Shown here one piece after another: positions 30,476 through 41,524 of a stretch of DNA of 64,000 bases. The position numbers were made by a program, and so were the translations under genes. The notes under the pieces are model-generated. The model saw nothing but the letters and a program-made list of their open reading frames with translations, had not been told where the DNA came from and did not search any database. Within the stretch, counting starts at the first letter, position 1. Every line of letters starts with the position of its first letter. Source of the DNA: Semisulcospira habei (Eukaryota > Mollusca > Gastropoda > Semisulcospiridae); assembly GCA_036245525.1 (NCBI GenBank), contig BTPG01000004.1, forward strand, positions 48,824,323-48,888,322, given 5' to 3'.

Positions 30476-30476
30476 C

Positions 30477-31658
30477 GTACCTAATATTTCCATTAGTGAT
30501 CACTTTCCTGTTTGTTTTACGTTGTCTGTTAGGTTAGCTAAACAGTCAATCAAAGGACACACTACCATAATGTATAGATGTTTTAAAAAATTCGACCAAA
30601 CTGCTTTTTTATATGAACTATCTTTAGTACCATTTTATGATATAAAAAACTGCAAAAACCCTAACGATGCCCTGTCACGCTGGTACGAGCTGTTTCTCGC
30701 CGTTCTGGATAGACACGCGCCTAAGCGCATCAAACGTGTCAAATATCCTGTTATGCCAAAATGGCTCTCTGATGAGATAAAACAAGCAATGGAGGTAAGA
30801 GATGAATTAAAACGAGACAAGAAATTTACTGAATACAAGAAGCAGCGAAACCATGTCAAATCTCTAGTTCGTAAAGCACAGAGGCAAAATGCAGAACAAA
30901 TTATTGCCGACGGCAAAGACATCCGTTCAGTCTGGCAAGTAATAAACAATTTCACCAAAGGTAATAGTAAACGATCGCCTAATATTCCGCCCGATCTTAC
31001 TGCTGATGCATTCAACGCTCACTTCATAACTGTTGCTCAAACTCTGGCGAAGTCAAATACACCTAACCCTGTAAACTACACTTGCTCTCATCAACTACGT
31101 CACCATAGTCAACAGAGAGCCTGCGGCCCATTTTTAGTACCGCTTATGACTGTCCTAGATGTAGGCAAATCTATTTCCAGTTTAAAGAACAAATCGTCTT
31201 GCGGTCCAGATGGCATTAGTAGTCAGATTTTAAAACTATCTCTGCCCTACGTCGTTGAATCCCTGACCTTTATTTATAATTTATCGATCAGACATAACGT
31301 TTTTCCCGACGAGCTGAAAAAAGCGAAGGTAATCCCGCTTCCCAAAAGCAAAGATTTATGCAACCTAAACGAGTACAGGCCCATTTCCATATTATCCAGT
31401 ATTTCAAAACCGCTCGAGAGACATATCCATACTCATCTTCTAAACTTTCTGGAGCAAAACCATCTGATAACTGCAGCACAATCAGGATTTCGACCTCTAC
31501 ATTCGTGCCAAACTGCCCTCAATCATTTAATTGATAAATGGCTCTCTGCCATAAATGACAATAAAGTATCAGGTACAATCTTTCTTGACCTGAAAAAAGC
31601 TTTTGATCTTGTCAACCACTCTATCCTACTAAAAAAAACTACCATTCTATCACATTGA
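30477..31658 (+). pseudogene. CR1-like LINE linker and RT N-terminal half
   Basis: It opens with SDHFPVCFTLSVRLAKQSIK, then LSRWYELFLAVLDRHAP, MPKWLSDEIKQAM, CGPDGISSQILKLSLPYV, AKVIPLPKSKDLCNLNEYRP, AQSGFRPLHSCQTALNHLI and IFLDLKKAFDLVNHSILL. It ends at 31658 when a run of eight A shifts the frame; RT continues directly downstream. Confidence 0.9.
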
Positions 31659-32667
31659 CTCAAATACTGTCTCCTTTATATCTTCCTATCTCAGGGACAG
31701 AACACAGAAAGTACTGCTAAATGGCAAGTATTCCTCTGATGGTTTAGTAACTTGTGGTGTTCCACAAGGGTCTATTCTAGGGCCCTTATTATTTAATCTT
31801 TTTATTAATGATCTGCCACTGTGCATATCTTATTTAGACGCAAACTGCGATCTGTTCGCAGATGACACGACCATACACACATCTGATAAAGATATCACAA
31901 CCATTAATAAGGTACTCCAACAAAGTCTTGATGAAGTAGCAGGCTGGTGCAGTGATAATCACATGATTATTAGTATTCCAAAGACAAAGAGCATGTTAGT
32001 TACTACACGTCAGAAACACCAGCATGGCCTACCACCTTTAACACTTTCCTTAGATAGACAGCTTGTTGAACAAGTAACTAGGCATCGCTTATTAGGCGTT
32101 ATAGTGGACAACCAATTAAGCTGGGAGCCGCATACTGACTCAATATGCAAAACAATCTCCAAAAATCTGTTCCTGTTATCAAAACTACGCCATATAGTTA
32201 ATACTGATATCCGTAAACTCTTTTTCCATGCGCATATCAAAACGCATTGTGACTACAGTTCTACCGTCTGGGATGGATGCAGCGAAGTTCACATGAAAAA
32301 AGTTAATTCCTTGTATCGTCGGGGCATTAAATTAATACTTCCCAGTCCTACTTCGACTGATGAAAAATTAAAATCTCTCAAGTTACTAACATTGAAGAAA
32401 CAGTTTGAATTTAATTGCTGTGTTCTACTGCACAAGATCATGCACGGAAAAGCCCCACCCTATCTAAAAACTCTATTTTCCGACAATAATAGGAAAAACA
32501 CGAGAAATAGTTTGATCCACCTTCCAAAAATTAGATTAGACATCTGTAAAACCAGTCTGTCTTTTTCAGGCGCTAAAGCGTGGAATATGTTACCTCCACA
32601 CCTGAAATCAATTTGTAAGATTAGCGTCTTCAAAGATCGCCTCCATAAATATTTACTTCAGAAGTAA
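31650..32667 (+). pseudogene. CR1-like LINE RT catalytic and C-terminal half
   Basis: Continuation frame: GVPQGSILGPLLFNLFINDL, LFADDTTIHTSDK with the catalytic FADD (about 31856-31867), LLGVIVDNQLSWEPHTDSI, IVNTDIRKLFFHAHIKTHCD and KAWNMLPPHLKSI, to a stop at 32667. The frame is open through the whole segment. Confidence 0.92.
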
Positions 32668-32817
32668 TAGTATGTTCGGCTCCCTTATGCTACTATTCGT
32701 ATAGTTAGTACAGTTAGTGACAAGTTTCCTATTACCTAATACTCTTCTACTGTTGCTACAGATTATGTAATAGTTCGACTGTCTGCATTAACATGTCAGG
32801 TTCATACCTGTGTATAT

Positions 32818-32818
32818 A

Positions 32819-32851
<33 letters not shown>

Positions 32852-32862
32852 TTTTTCCCCCT
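32818..32862. repeat. TA microsatellite and T-run in LINE 3' region
   Basis: Alternating TA (about 32818-32842) followed by T-rich and C-rich runs. Confidence 0.9.
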
Positions 32863-33185
32863 CTGAGTGGTGGTGGTGGGGGGGAGGGGGATGGGTCTTT
32901 TTACTTACATATATCTTTTGATGTATCGTCTGATGTATTTTTATATGTGTAGAGTAGCAGGACAGTTTGGAAGATAGGCATTGCTATGCCTAAAACTTTT
33001 TATCCTGAATAAAAACGTTTCATCATCATCTCTCTCTCTCTCTCTCTCTGAAGACAATGAAGACAAACACAGTACAAGACAAACACAGGACATTCACAAG
33101 GTGCGAAGGGTCAGCTCAGCTACTGAGCTTTCGTAAATTTTGATCGCTTGTATTTGAAATTTTATAAAGTGGCCTGAAACTGGTA

Positions 33186-33358
33186 CCACAGTGGAGGGGG
33201 GAGGAAGAGCCGGAGTACCCGGAGAAAGAACCCCCGACAATCTGCCTGAATTAACGGTGACACTAGAGGAGAAAAGTCCGACGCCGGAACCCGTAATCGA
33301 ACCTCGCACCTTTAGCATTGGTGGCAGGCGCCTTAACCACTACGCCACGGACCGCCCT
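33186..33358 (-). mobile_element. tRNA-derived SINE head (minus strand)
   Basis: On the minus strand GTGGCGTAGTGGTTAAGGCG is an A-box-like and GAGGTTCGATTAC a B-box-like promoter, in the right spacing for RNA polymerase III. They are followed by GGGTTCTTTCTCCGGGTACT, a segment common downstream of tRNA heads in invertebrate SINEs. It lacks a foldable acceptor end, so it is not a tRNA gene. Confidence 0.8.
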
Positions 33359-33500
33359 GGTGTGTATTTCTGTGTACATGGAGTAGAAGTAATCAGTATG
33401 TACTGGACATTTTTCAGATTGAACATGTTTGCCCAGTTTTCTGAAGGGGTCTACAGTAATTATGATGCAATCAGTGGCTCTCTCTTCTGTGTTGGCTTCT

Positions 33501-33705
33501 TTAACCCATTTAGCCCCAATGCTCTACAGCAAGAGATGGAATGAACATGGTAATTCAAGAGCAGTGCCAGATTAGCTTGACGTCTAATGGTGCCAAGCTA
33601 ATCTGGCACTGCACTAGAATTATTATGGTCAGTCCATCACTTGCGTTTGGTACATAGTTGTCGGGTGACGCTTCCAAAATTTGGGAAATGCGTCCGTGGG
33701 GTTAA
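33501..33705. mobile_element. palindromic TTAA-CCC MITE, TAGCCCCAA-type
   Basis: TTAACCCATTTAGCCCCAAT on the left and GTGGGGTTAA on the right. The central hairpin (33550-33630) has arms GTGCCAGATTAGCTTG and CAAGCTAATCTGGCAC. Confidence 0.9.
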
Positions 33706-34034
33706 ATGGGTTTAGCCAGCTCATGGGTTGATCAACCCTACCTCAAACTGGTAGTCACCCTCAGATCACTGCAATGATTAGTGCATTAAATGGAGGGAGA
33801 CAACCAGTGTGGCACTTCGTCTGCATGTTGTAATAACTTGATGACTCTCATGGATATGACTCAAAAAGTCTTTCTGCAAAGTGTACAGTCCTTCATACTC
33901 ACTCAGTTCGTTTCACATGCTGAACAATGGGTTACCGGATAATCTGTGGGGAAAAAAAATGACCAAAAGAGGTAATGAATGTTGTCAGTTTATCATCTAG
34001 CGGAAGTTGCCAAAATCCAGACTGTGTAAAATTT
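33706..34034. other. intergenic DNA without recognised gene
   Basis: No ORF or repeat identified beyond the MITE edges. Confidence 0.4.
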
Positions 34035-34248
34035 TCAACTCATTGTGCCCGCGGTATGAAATATCCACATTTTGGAGTTATCCTCTGAGGACTGCATTAC
34101 AATTCTGGAGACAGATCAACCACGATAGTTCAAGGGTGGTGGCAGAATATCTTGGCACCTATAGGCACCAAGCTATTCTGCCACTACCCTTGAACTATCA
34201 TGGTTGAGGCATATGTTGCTGTGGTGTGTCGCGGGCAAAATGAGTTAA
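34035..34248. mobile_element. palindromic TTAA MITE, TCATTGTGCCC-type
   Basis: Left TCAACTCATTGTGCCCGC, right CGGGCAAAATGAGTTAA. The hairpin is at 34120-34200 with arms ATAGTTCAAGGGTGGTGG / CCACTACCCTTGAACTAT. Confidence 0.88.
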
Positions 34249-34451
34249 ACAATTTTTAAACCTACAAATTTGTGCGTCAAGTTGTCCATCAGCAGCAGTG
34301 TAGAGTATACATCTTACGTCTGATTAAGTTTTTTCAGGTCAAGCAAAGATCCTAAATAAGTCAGACTTTGTATCACTCGGTATTACTGTTAAGCTATGAA
34401 ACTTTGGCATGGGCTGAAGTGTGTTGTAAAGTGTTTTTCAATTACATGTAC

Positions 34452-34665
34452 TTAACTCCTTATGCCCTGAGGATGAAATTATCAATTTTTTGTAGATATC
34501 CTCTGAGATTTATATCACAGTTCTGGAGACAGATCGAGCATGATATTTGAAGGTTGGTGTCAGAATAGCTTGGCACCTACAGGCGCCAAGCTATTCTGAC
34601 ACCAACCTTGAAATATCATGGTCGGTCTACATCCTGTCGTAGTCTTTCAGGGCGTCGGCCCCATT
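34452..34665. mobile_element. palindromic TTAA MITE with matching arm changes
   Basis: TTAACTCCTTATGCCCTGAG on the left; the right end is degraded. The stem (34537-34622) has TTGGTGTCAGAATAGC and GCTATTCTGACACCAA, carrying T/A at positions that are G/C in most copies, on both arms. Confidence 0.85.
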
Positions 34666-35073
34666 GTCAGTTTTGAGTGGCACAAAATGAGCATATACAT
34701 GTACTTGCAAGTCTTTTCTTCGCTGCAGCAGTTCTTCCTCATCACATAGACACCAGGAAGAATGGCACAGATGATGACAGCTGCTCCTCACCACCTGTGA
34801 CTGTGCCGTCATGTGTTTTCAGTGCTAGGCAGATTCCATGAAAGTGTCCCTTTTAATTGCATTTCCTACAAGGTTTGTCTTTAGCTGTGCACTTCATTCC
34901 TTTTGTGTCTGTGACCACATCGCCCCACATGGTGCGGCTGGTTGTCCTGTTGAGTGACTTCTTTTGAAGGTCAAAGTCACATAGAAGGTCATTAGACGTG
35001 TGCAGAGTTGTAATGCACATGTCGACAAGGACTTTACAATGTTGCTCTTGTTTTTCTTTCCCATAGCTGTGCA
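34666..35073. other. intergenic DNA without recognised gene
   Basis: Short ORFs on the minus strand have no recognisable motif. Nothing supported. Confidence 0.35.
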
Positions 35074-35345
35074 ATACACTTACTTACTTACTTACACCTG
35101 TCACCCCTACCCGGGTATAGGCCGTCGACGAGGGACTTCCAGCAACTCCTGTCCTGTGCTTCTCCTTCGATTTTACTCCAGGTGGTTCCCAGTCTCTTGA
35201 TGTCTGCTTGGAGTTCTCTACGCCAGGAGTTTCTCGGCCTGCCTCTTTTCCTCTTTCCCTGGGGGTTCCATGACAATGCCTGCCTAGTGATACTGGAAAC
35301 TGGCTTTCTCAGACTGTGACCAATCCATCCCCACAGCATGCAGTT
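35074..35345 (-). pseudogene. LINE C-terminal fragment (RTE-type)
   Basis: The minus strand reads MLWGWIGHSLRKPVSSITRQ, then GKRKRGRPRNSWRRELQADI and QDRSCWKSLVDGLY. The segment W-x-G-H-x-L-R ... GKRKRGRP ... W is the common C-terminus of RTE-type LINE proteins. It ends with a TAAG repeat (rc of CTTACTTACTTACTTAC at about 35080-35096) that serves as the 3' tail. Confidence 0.9.
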
Positions 35346-35448
35346 TATATTTCTGTAACCTCAGCAGTGTGGTTGCGCGTGTGAGGCTGAAGATGCTGAT
35401 GAGTTCAGATTGAGTGTGGCTTGAAAGTAATCCCATTGATCCATTTTC

Positions 35449-35663
35449 TTAACCCTCAACCCCAAGGCCTAATTTCCCAAATTTTGGAGGCGTCATAAAA
35501 CGATTATGCACCATCTGCAGGAGATGGGTCAACAAAGTCAATGATAATTCAAGGGTAGTGCCAGATTAGATTTGCGCCAAATGGTGCCAGGCTAATCTGG
35601 CACAACCCTTAAATTATCATGGTCAGGCCATCTGCTGTAGAGTGTTGGGGCTAAATGGGTTAA
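35449..35663. mobile_element. palindromic TTAA-CCC MITE, TAGCCCCAA-type
   Basis: TTAACCCTCAACCCCAAGG on the left and TTGGGGCTAAATGGGTTAA on the right. The hairpin is at 35540-35625 with ATAATTCAAGGGTAGTGCC against GGCACAACCCTTAAATTAT. Confidence 0.92.
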
Positions 35664-35744
35664 GATATCAAGCCCTCGGATAGACATTCCCGAATCTGGG
35701 AGTTTTCATCTTAAGAGTAAGTATTTATTACTCTTCAAAATATG

Positions 35745-35845
35745 AATCGACCGTGATAGCTCAAGGGTGGGTGTAGAGTAGCTTGGTACCAAGAGGTGCC
35801 CAGCTATTCTGGCTCCAACCTTGAACTGTCATGATCAATACATAT
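35745..35845. mobile_element. hairpin MITE core, ends degraded
   Basis: GATAGCTCAAGGGTGGGTGT and its partner GCTCCAACCTTGAACTGTC flank a TTGGTACC/GGTGCCC centre. TTAA ends are not visible. Confidence 0.7.
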
Positions 35846-37124
35846 CTTGTTGAAGTATGATAGGGCTGAATGCCGGGTGAATTTGGTTGGTTTTCTGAAT
35901 AATTTTTTTTCAAACATAATGTTGTTTTTTTAAATTAAAAAAACAAACAATTTTCTATGCCACTGATTCAACGAGTGTTTGATTTAATGAGTGATTAATT
36001 ACAACTTTTTGTTAATCCCAGTTTGCCCAATGTGTTGTTGAAATAATTAATGTGTTGAAATAAATAATCGTCATTATCAAGCAAATCTGAACTCCAAAGC
36101 AACCTGTGGCTTAGTACCTCTGACGAGCTGTGTTTTGTATATGTTTTTAATATTACGTTTTATTACGTCACCCCTCTAGTCGTTGGTTTATACATTGTAG
36201 CATGATTGTGCGGCCAGTGCCACTTGGCTGCTCAGTGTGTTCTGCCGGCAGAGGTGACCTACTTAGCCCCAGTCTTAGCGGCCTACTGCTACCACTCATC
36301 TACCCCTTTTCTTACTCCCCACCCCCGGGGGCCTTTTGTTTGTTTGTTTTTTTTCCGCCTAGTGATTTTCCTTTTGGCTGCCCCATCTAAATTTAGCTGG
36401 CAGTGACCAATCATTTCTAAAACATCGACCTTGACCCAGTAGCGCCCCCTCGTGTTGGCGTCCCCACAATAGGAGCACACTTCTTGTCACACCACGACGG
36501 ACTAATTGAGCACCACTGTATTCCTCTCGCTCTCTCTCTCCATCCTGTGTTTATACTTCTAAGCTATACTATGCACATGGCAATATGTTCCAATCTTACA
36601 CTTTACACGTAGTATTTGAACTTAGGCTTATTTGATAAAATGCTGCCTTGACCAAAGTACATAAGTGGATGGTGCATGTATGAGAGCCTGGGGCGTAATG
36701 ATCTTTTGAATTATCCGGCCACTGTAGTATTTTAAAATAACAACATGCCTATCCATCAGTTTTATATAACACAATTTTCAATTTGGTATGTACACTTGGC
36801 CGGGATGAAAATTATATTGTGTGTTATTTGATATTCCAGGTGTACTGCCTCCTTAATGGGGAAATAAAAAATCTTCACAAAGGCGCAACATGGCCGCCTC
36901 CCTGTCTGTTTTGTTCTAATCCGCCCCACCACATACCCATCAGGCTTATACATCTACTCTAAAACCGTCACTTGCTAATGCTGCCTATTTTGTCATTCTT
37001 TCTTAAAGTGGTAAGGAGTCATACTGAACACCAACAATCAGGATAAATAGATGAACTGAACACCAACAATCAGGATAACGGTCGGTGGGGTTACTTTGGA
37101 ATTCACTTGTTTTTAAGTCCTTTC
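35846..37124. other. intergenic DNA, no gene recognised
   Basis: AT-rich flanks with a GC-richer block at 36200-36480 (short ORFs on both strands, no motif). A 23-bp direct repeat, CTGAACACCAACAATCAGG plus four bases, occurs at about 37024 and 37054. No RNA gene or coding exon is supported. Confidence 0.4.
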
Positions 37125-37746
37125 AATTTATAGAAGGGACTTTTTAGGACGGGTCGCGGTGGGGCGAATTTAATAGCTTGTCCATGATGTCAAAGGCGGG
37201 CAGGCCTAAACCTCTCACAATTGAAGTAACAAGATAAAAATTACATCGTGTCTAGTTACGCTAACCTCGCTGCTGAATGTACATTTGGCGCGAAGCGCCG
37301 TATGTATGTATGTGAGTGCGTATGTATGTAAACAAGAGAATTTCCGACATTTCTATACACACAAGCTTGAAACTTGGCGAAATACTTTCTTAAAGGAGTG
37401 GCTAAGAGAGCCTTGGAGCATATTGTAATTGCATGTCTCTTTGAAGACATAAACAACCGTTTATAGGAAGTCGGTTGACCCAGATTAGAGTCCGTAATTT
37501 TTGTCATATTTACTTGAAATTTTGGATATAGCTAGTTTGGATAAAGACATTGGATGAGTTCGTTAGCCAGCTTTGTATCCTTTCAACCTCTTTAGTAAAA
37601 ATGAATTCTTTTCAGAAAAGAATTAAAACAGTATTTTTTTTAAAAAAAAACTTCTATAGAAAGTCAGACAGTGACGGTGACGTAAAAGAACCACGCAGAC
37701 ATTGACATAATACTGTAAATATGATGTAATTCTCTCTAGCGCACGC

Positions 37747-37829
<83 letters not shown>

Positions 37830-38075
37830 ACAGAGACATGCGTGCATCTCCAAGAGACATAGATCCTCATGCGCCGAGAGAGGCATGAGGATCTCTGTCT
37901 CTTGGAGAGCACGCAAACACACACACACACACACACACTTATAGAGCTCACTGGCACATTGGCAGATCTGCAAGACTTTAAATAGGAGATATTTCAACAT
38001 CAGAATCAGATCCGCAAAGACAAAAGTTAGAGACACTTGACAGCGAGGACAGTCCTCATATAGAAGGGACTTTGT
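37125..38075. repeat. dispersed ~1 kb repeat, copy B
   Basis: Same sequence as 13020-14170. TATAGAAGGGACTTT occurs at both ends (37131 and 38060). A hairpin at 37846-37908 has the arms TCTCCAAGAGACATAGATCC / GGATCTCTGTCTCTTGGAG. An internal CT run (37749-37826) is much longer than in copy A. Confidence 0.8.
37749..37826. repeat. CT microsatellite (about 39 units)
   Basis: Uninterrupted CT dinucleotides within dispersed repeat copy B. Confidence 0.97.
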
Positions 38076-38809
38076 GGGTTATGGTTCATTCCATCTTGTT
38101 GCCATTGCTGCGCTTCTGTTGGAAGTTACTCTGGACACGTGAGGTTGGAATAAAACTGCTTGGGTGAGTTGATTGCTACTTTGGGTTAGTTGACTGCTAC
38201 CTTGGCCGAGATGGTTTTGGGGCCATTTGATCGTCATCCCGATAAATAATTTGCGTCAGTCATAGGCAGTCCGAATAAACAAAGAGGCCACCCAACTCCT
38301 GCAGGCCCCCGTCCCCACCCCCATCCCCCACCCAAAATTGAAGAGAAAAGACAATTGAGGCATGGTTTCTCTTTGAGTATAGTGCCGCCTTTGAATCACA
38401 ACACACAACCGGCCCTACAGATCCTCATGATCTACAACATAAGAGATTCTCATGAGCTTCTTCAAATTATGAGGATCTGTGCCTCTTATTGAGAGAAGTT
38501 TCTTTTTTAGGTCGCTGTATTTAACATACAGTGTTTTGTGTTACAGTGTATTATGACCTCTTCATTCCCAATACCGCTGCAGCTACGTCACCGCAGGTTG
38601 TGAGGTGGGCCAGACACAGAATTCCCATTCTGCGGGGGCTCACGAGGATCTATGCCACTTGCAGATAGGTGATAAATGCATCGTCTCGGCAATGGCGGGT
38701 TGACGTGTCCTGCAGTGCTCAGTTGGACAGTGGTGGTAGTGCCGGATAGAGAGAGGAGGGGGGTGTCGAGTGGTGTAGGGGGTCACTGACTTAATTACTG
38801 TAGTGTTAC
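38076..38809. other. intergenic DNA with hairpin-type motifs
   Basis: No gene. GATCCTCATGATCTACAAC (38421) and ATGAGGATCTGTGCCTCTTA (38468), and CACGAGGATCTATGCCACTT (38641), are relatives of the GAGGCATAGATCCTCATG palindrome seen in the dispersed repeats. Confidence 0.5.
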
Positions 38810-38822
38810 AGGGATATGCGAC

Positions 38823-39138
38823 AAAGTCCGAAATAGCTCAGGCGGTTAAACGTCGGAGCAGGAGAGCGAAGGGAATCGCCGGGTCGTGGGTTCGAATCCC
38901 GTCCCGGCCCCGGTAGCTGGACTCACAATCCAGGGGAAAACAACGGATTTGTTCAATAGCATGTCCGTTGAAAGGTCCTGGTAAATCAAAGTGGCACAGT
39001 TGGAGTGCGCCTTAGTTGATCAGTGTTCAGGTTCCATAGGCAATAGATTTCCCTGTCCCCCATCACCCGCCCGTCAGGGCCGTCCATGATCACCTCGGTG
39101 CTGTGGACGTTAAACCCGAACTAACCAACCAACCAACC
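38823..39138 (+). mobile_element. tRNA-derived SINE, family A, copy 1
   Basis: A-box TAGCTCAGGCGGTTAAACG and B-box GGTTCGAATCCC start the element. The body ends with CGGTGCTGTGGACGTTAAAC and an AACC repeat tail. The 13-bp duplication AGGGATATGCGAC flanks it (38810-38822 and 39139-39151). Copy 2 lies at 61561-61879 and a minus-strand relative at 60985-61122. Confidence 0.93.
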
Positions 39139-39269
39139 AGGGATATGCGACGGAGGAAATAGGCAGATGAGTGTCTGTGTTTTCCAAACATGAAAGCAAA
39201 CCTCGCCATTCGTTGGCCTCTTGGTTTCCATACAGCGAAACTGTTTAAGTCAATCGCAATCAATTTTGT

Positions 39270-39410
39270 ATTGAACTCCTTCAGCCCCGACACACCACAG
39301 CAAGACATGGATCGAGCATGATAGTTCAAGGGTGGTGCCAGAATAGCTTGGCGCCCATAGGCGCCAAGCTATTCTGGCACCACCCTTGAACTATTGATGC
39401 TCGAGCTGTG
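39270..39410. mobile_element. palindromic MITE, CAGCCCCGACACACCAC-type
   Basis: The left end is TTGAACTCCTTCAGCCCCGA. The hairpin (39318-39400) is almost perfect: ATAGTTCAAGGGTGGTGCC / GGCACCACCCTTGAACTAT around TTGGCGCC. The right half continues into a tandem array. Confidence 0.88.
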
Positions 39411-39678
39411 AATTGTAATATGTAATACAGTCCTAAAGAGGGCAACTTCAGTTCAAAAGTTGGGGATTTCGGTCCTGGCACCACCCTTGAACTATTGATG
39501 CTCGAGCTGTGAATTGTAATATGTAATGCAGTCCTAAAGAGGGCAACTTCAGTTCAAAAGTTGGGGATTTCGGTCCTGGCACCACCCTTGAACTATTGAT
39601 GCTCGAGCTGTGAATTGTAATATGTAATACAGTCCTAAAGAGGGCAACTTCAGTTAAAAAGTTGGGGATTTCGGTCCT
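39375..39678 (+). repeat. three tandem 101-bp units from the right half of a MITE
   Basis: Units start TGGCACCACCCTTGAACTAT at 39375, 39476 and 39577 and are almost identical. The unit spans the right hairpin arm and right flank of the preceding MITE, so the element's 3' half was amplified. Confidence 0.93.
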
Positions 39679-41040
39679 GGGGTAGAATGTATTATGATGT
39701 CGGGCTCTTCGCTTATTTGTGATACTGTTTTAGACCCGCCACACAAATAAATAAATAAATAAATAAAAATAATATATATTTTTTTTTTTTAATAATGTCG
39801 AATCGCATGAAAACCGCTCATGAAGGCTTCTCTGACGTATCGGGCTGATTGGCCCTTTGGATGTCGGCAGCGGTTTTAGTCGCGATGTGATTCCTGCTAT
39901 AATCGTCACGACTGAAACCGCTACCGAGACCCAAACGGTTAAGATTCACGCCTCTTGCACTAACTGAACGGGTAATGACGTGTAATCAGTAAGAGCATAT
40001 TATAACCGATTTTCAGTTGGAGATGAGTCAATCCCCACCCCTACACAACTCTGTGTCGTGTCTCAGGGTGGGGAGATTGTGGAGGTTTCAGCTTATGAGC
40101 TGTCCGTCTTATCTCTAGCACAGTGGCAAACAAATCCTTTTGTGCCGCCCCAGTGTCCACACAAGTGAAATTTTCAACACTTCTGACCACGGTTCGTGTA
40201 GCAAAGTTCATATACAGTTAGTATACTTTGTCCTGCGTCAGGTCAATGGGAGCTGGTCTGGACCTTCCGGCTGAAAGCCGGAAGGTCTAAATTCACAGAT
40301 CAGCACATGTTCATAAAAATCGTGCTTGCAGCTAGCTGGTGTGTGTGTGTTGCCGGTTTTGTTTGTTTGTTTGTTTTCTCTGCTCAGATTTATCGTTTCA
40401 GTTCAGATACAATTTAAGTTGAAATAAATTGTGATGAAACTGAAACGATTAAAGTACCATTACGCGTAAATTTGAAGACACATTTCAGCACCATTTGTGT
40501 TTGTTATGCCTTGTCGACACACCTAATAAACTTTAACAGCAGTTTGGACACGGAGCAAAAGCGCATGCGTGTTCGTACTTATTTATTCTGCGCAGCCGTG
40601 AGCATATCAATCTATTTTTAGCTGTTTCTCGCACTGACAGAGTTGTATTTCTAGAACGGAGTGGAGTCATTCATTGTAAGGTTACTTTTTATGAAGACGG
40701 CATGTGCTGAACTGCATGGATTCTACTGTGTCTAAATGAACCATAACTAGACCTGTAATGTAGCGTTTCGTAACCATCTGTAACTAAGAAGCGGCGTATC
40801 CGGCTTTGAACGGTTACGGCGGCCGGGTTGTGGGCCTTCAACGGCACAAATGTTAACGTACTGACGAGGCCGCTCGGCGGAAAACTTGTCGCATATTATG
40901 TGTGTTGCGCGGCGTCCGCCGTTTTCCGCTGAACTAGTGTATCGTCAGTACCAGTCAGTCAAGGGGTTAAAGTAACCTACTGCAGGTAGTAAAGGTGACT
41001 AGTTTGCAATGTCCCTTTTATAACTGTTCTTAGTGTGTCT
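39679..41040. other. intergenic DNA with simple repeats and inverted repeats
   Basis: An AAAT run (39743-39767), an inverted repeat at 39865-39927 (CAGCGGTTTTAGTCG / CGACTGAAACCGCT) and a tight hairpin at 40261-40287 (GACCTTCCGGCTGAAAGCCG). A GGGGTTAA edge near 40965 hints at another TTAA element. No gene seen. Confidence 0.5.
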
Positions 41041-41047
41041 TACAATA

Positions 41048-41137
41048 ATGGGGGTGCCGGCTGGGTGGCTCGGTCAGTGGTAGCGCGTTCCGGCGACTCC
41101 CGTTCGAGTAAAGGTCGCGGCACTGAGGTTCGAATCC
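41048..41137 (+). mobile_element. tRNA-like SINE head
   Basis: GGGTGGCTCGGTCAGTGG resembles an A box and GAGGTTCGAATCCAGC a B box, about 60 bases apart. No acceptor-stem pairing and no CCA-proximal match, so a retroposon head is more likely than a functional tRNA gene. Confidence 0.6.
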
Positions 41138-41262
41138 AGCTGGGGTCGAACTTTGTTCATATTAATAAATTGTATTCTACGTCTTTTCTAAACGTGTTTC
41201 TTTCTTCGTTGGGTTCTTCTCTCAATGATGCTTATGATTTTGCTAATTGTTCACCCGACAGT

Positions 41263-41524
41263 TTAACCTTTTTAGCCCCACAGGTACTTTTCCCAAATTC
41301 TGTAAGTCACGGTGTTACTGAGTAACACCGTGACTTCCAGAATTTGGGAGTGAACGACTATGTACCGGCAGTTGCACGGGAGGTGGTTTGACCATGGCAA
41401 GGGAAGTGCCAGATGAGCTTGGCGCCTCCAGGCGCCAAGCTCATCTGGCACTACCCTTGAATTACTGCATGGTCAGTCCGTCTCAGACGTTGCTGTAGGG
41501 TGTTGGGGGGCTATACTGGGTTAA
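41263..41524. mobile_element. TTAA-CCC MITE with two nested hairpins
   Basis: Ends TTAACCTTTTTAGCCCCACA and GGGGGGCTATACTGGGTTAA. A first hairpin (41296-41350: AAGTCACGGTGTTACT / AGTAACACCGTGACTT) precedes the usual core hairpin (41405-41462: AGTGCCAGATGAGCTTGGCG / CGCCAAGCTCATCTGGCACT). Confidence 0.9.

Larger units (their letters stand above)
29850..33020 (+). mobile_element. CR1-like non-LTR retrotransposon
   Basis: Endonuclease, RT and C-terminal domain are all on the plus strand, followed by a 3' region with a TA microsatellite (32818-32842) and a final GAATAAAAACGTTTCATCATC-like end near 33010. No ORF1 was recognised. The coding region is near complete but carries two frameshifts, both in runs of A (about 30466 and 31637). 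Confidence 0.9.

Noticed and set aside
38823..38900. Functional tRNA gene (also 61561 and 41048)
   Set aside because: A and B boxes are present, but the sequence continues as a repeated ~315-bp unit with target duplications and no paired acceptor stem. These are SINE heads.
40261..40287. Rho-independent terminator-like hairpin
   Set aside because: It has a strong stem but no T-run on either side, no gene upstream, and the genome is eukaryotic.
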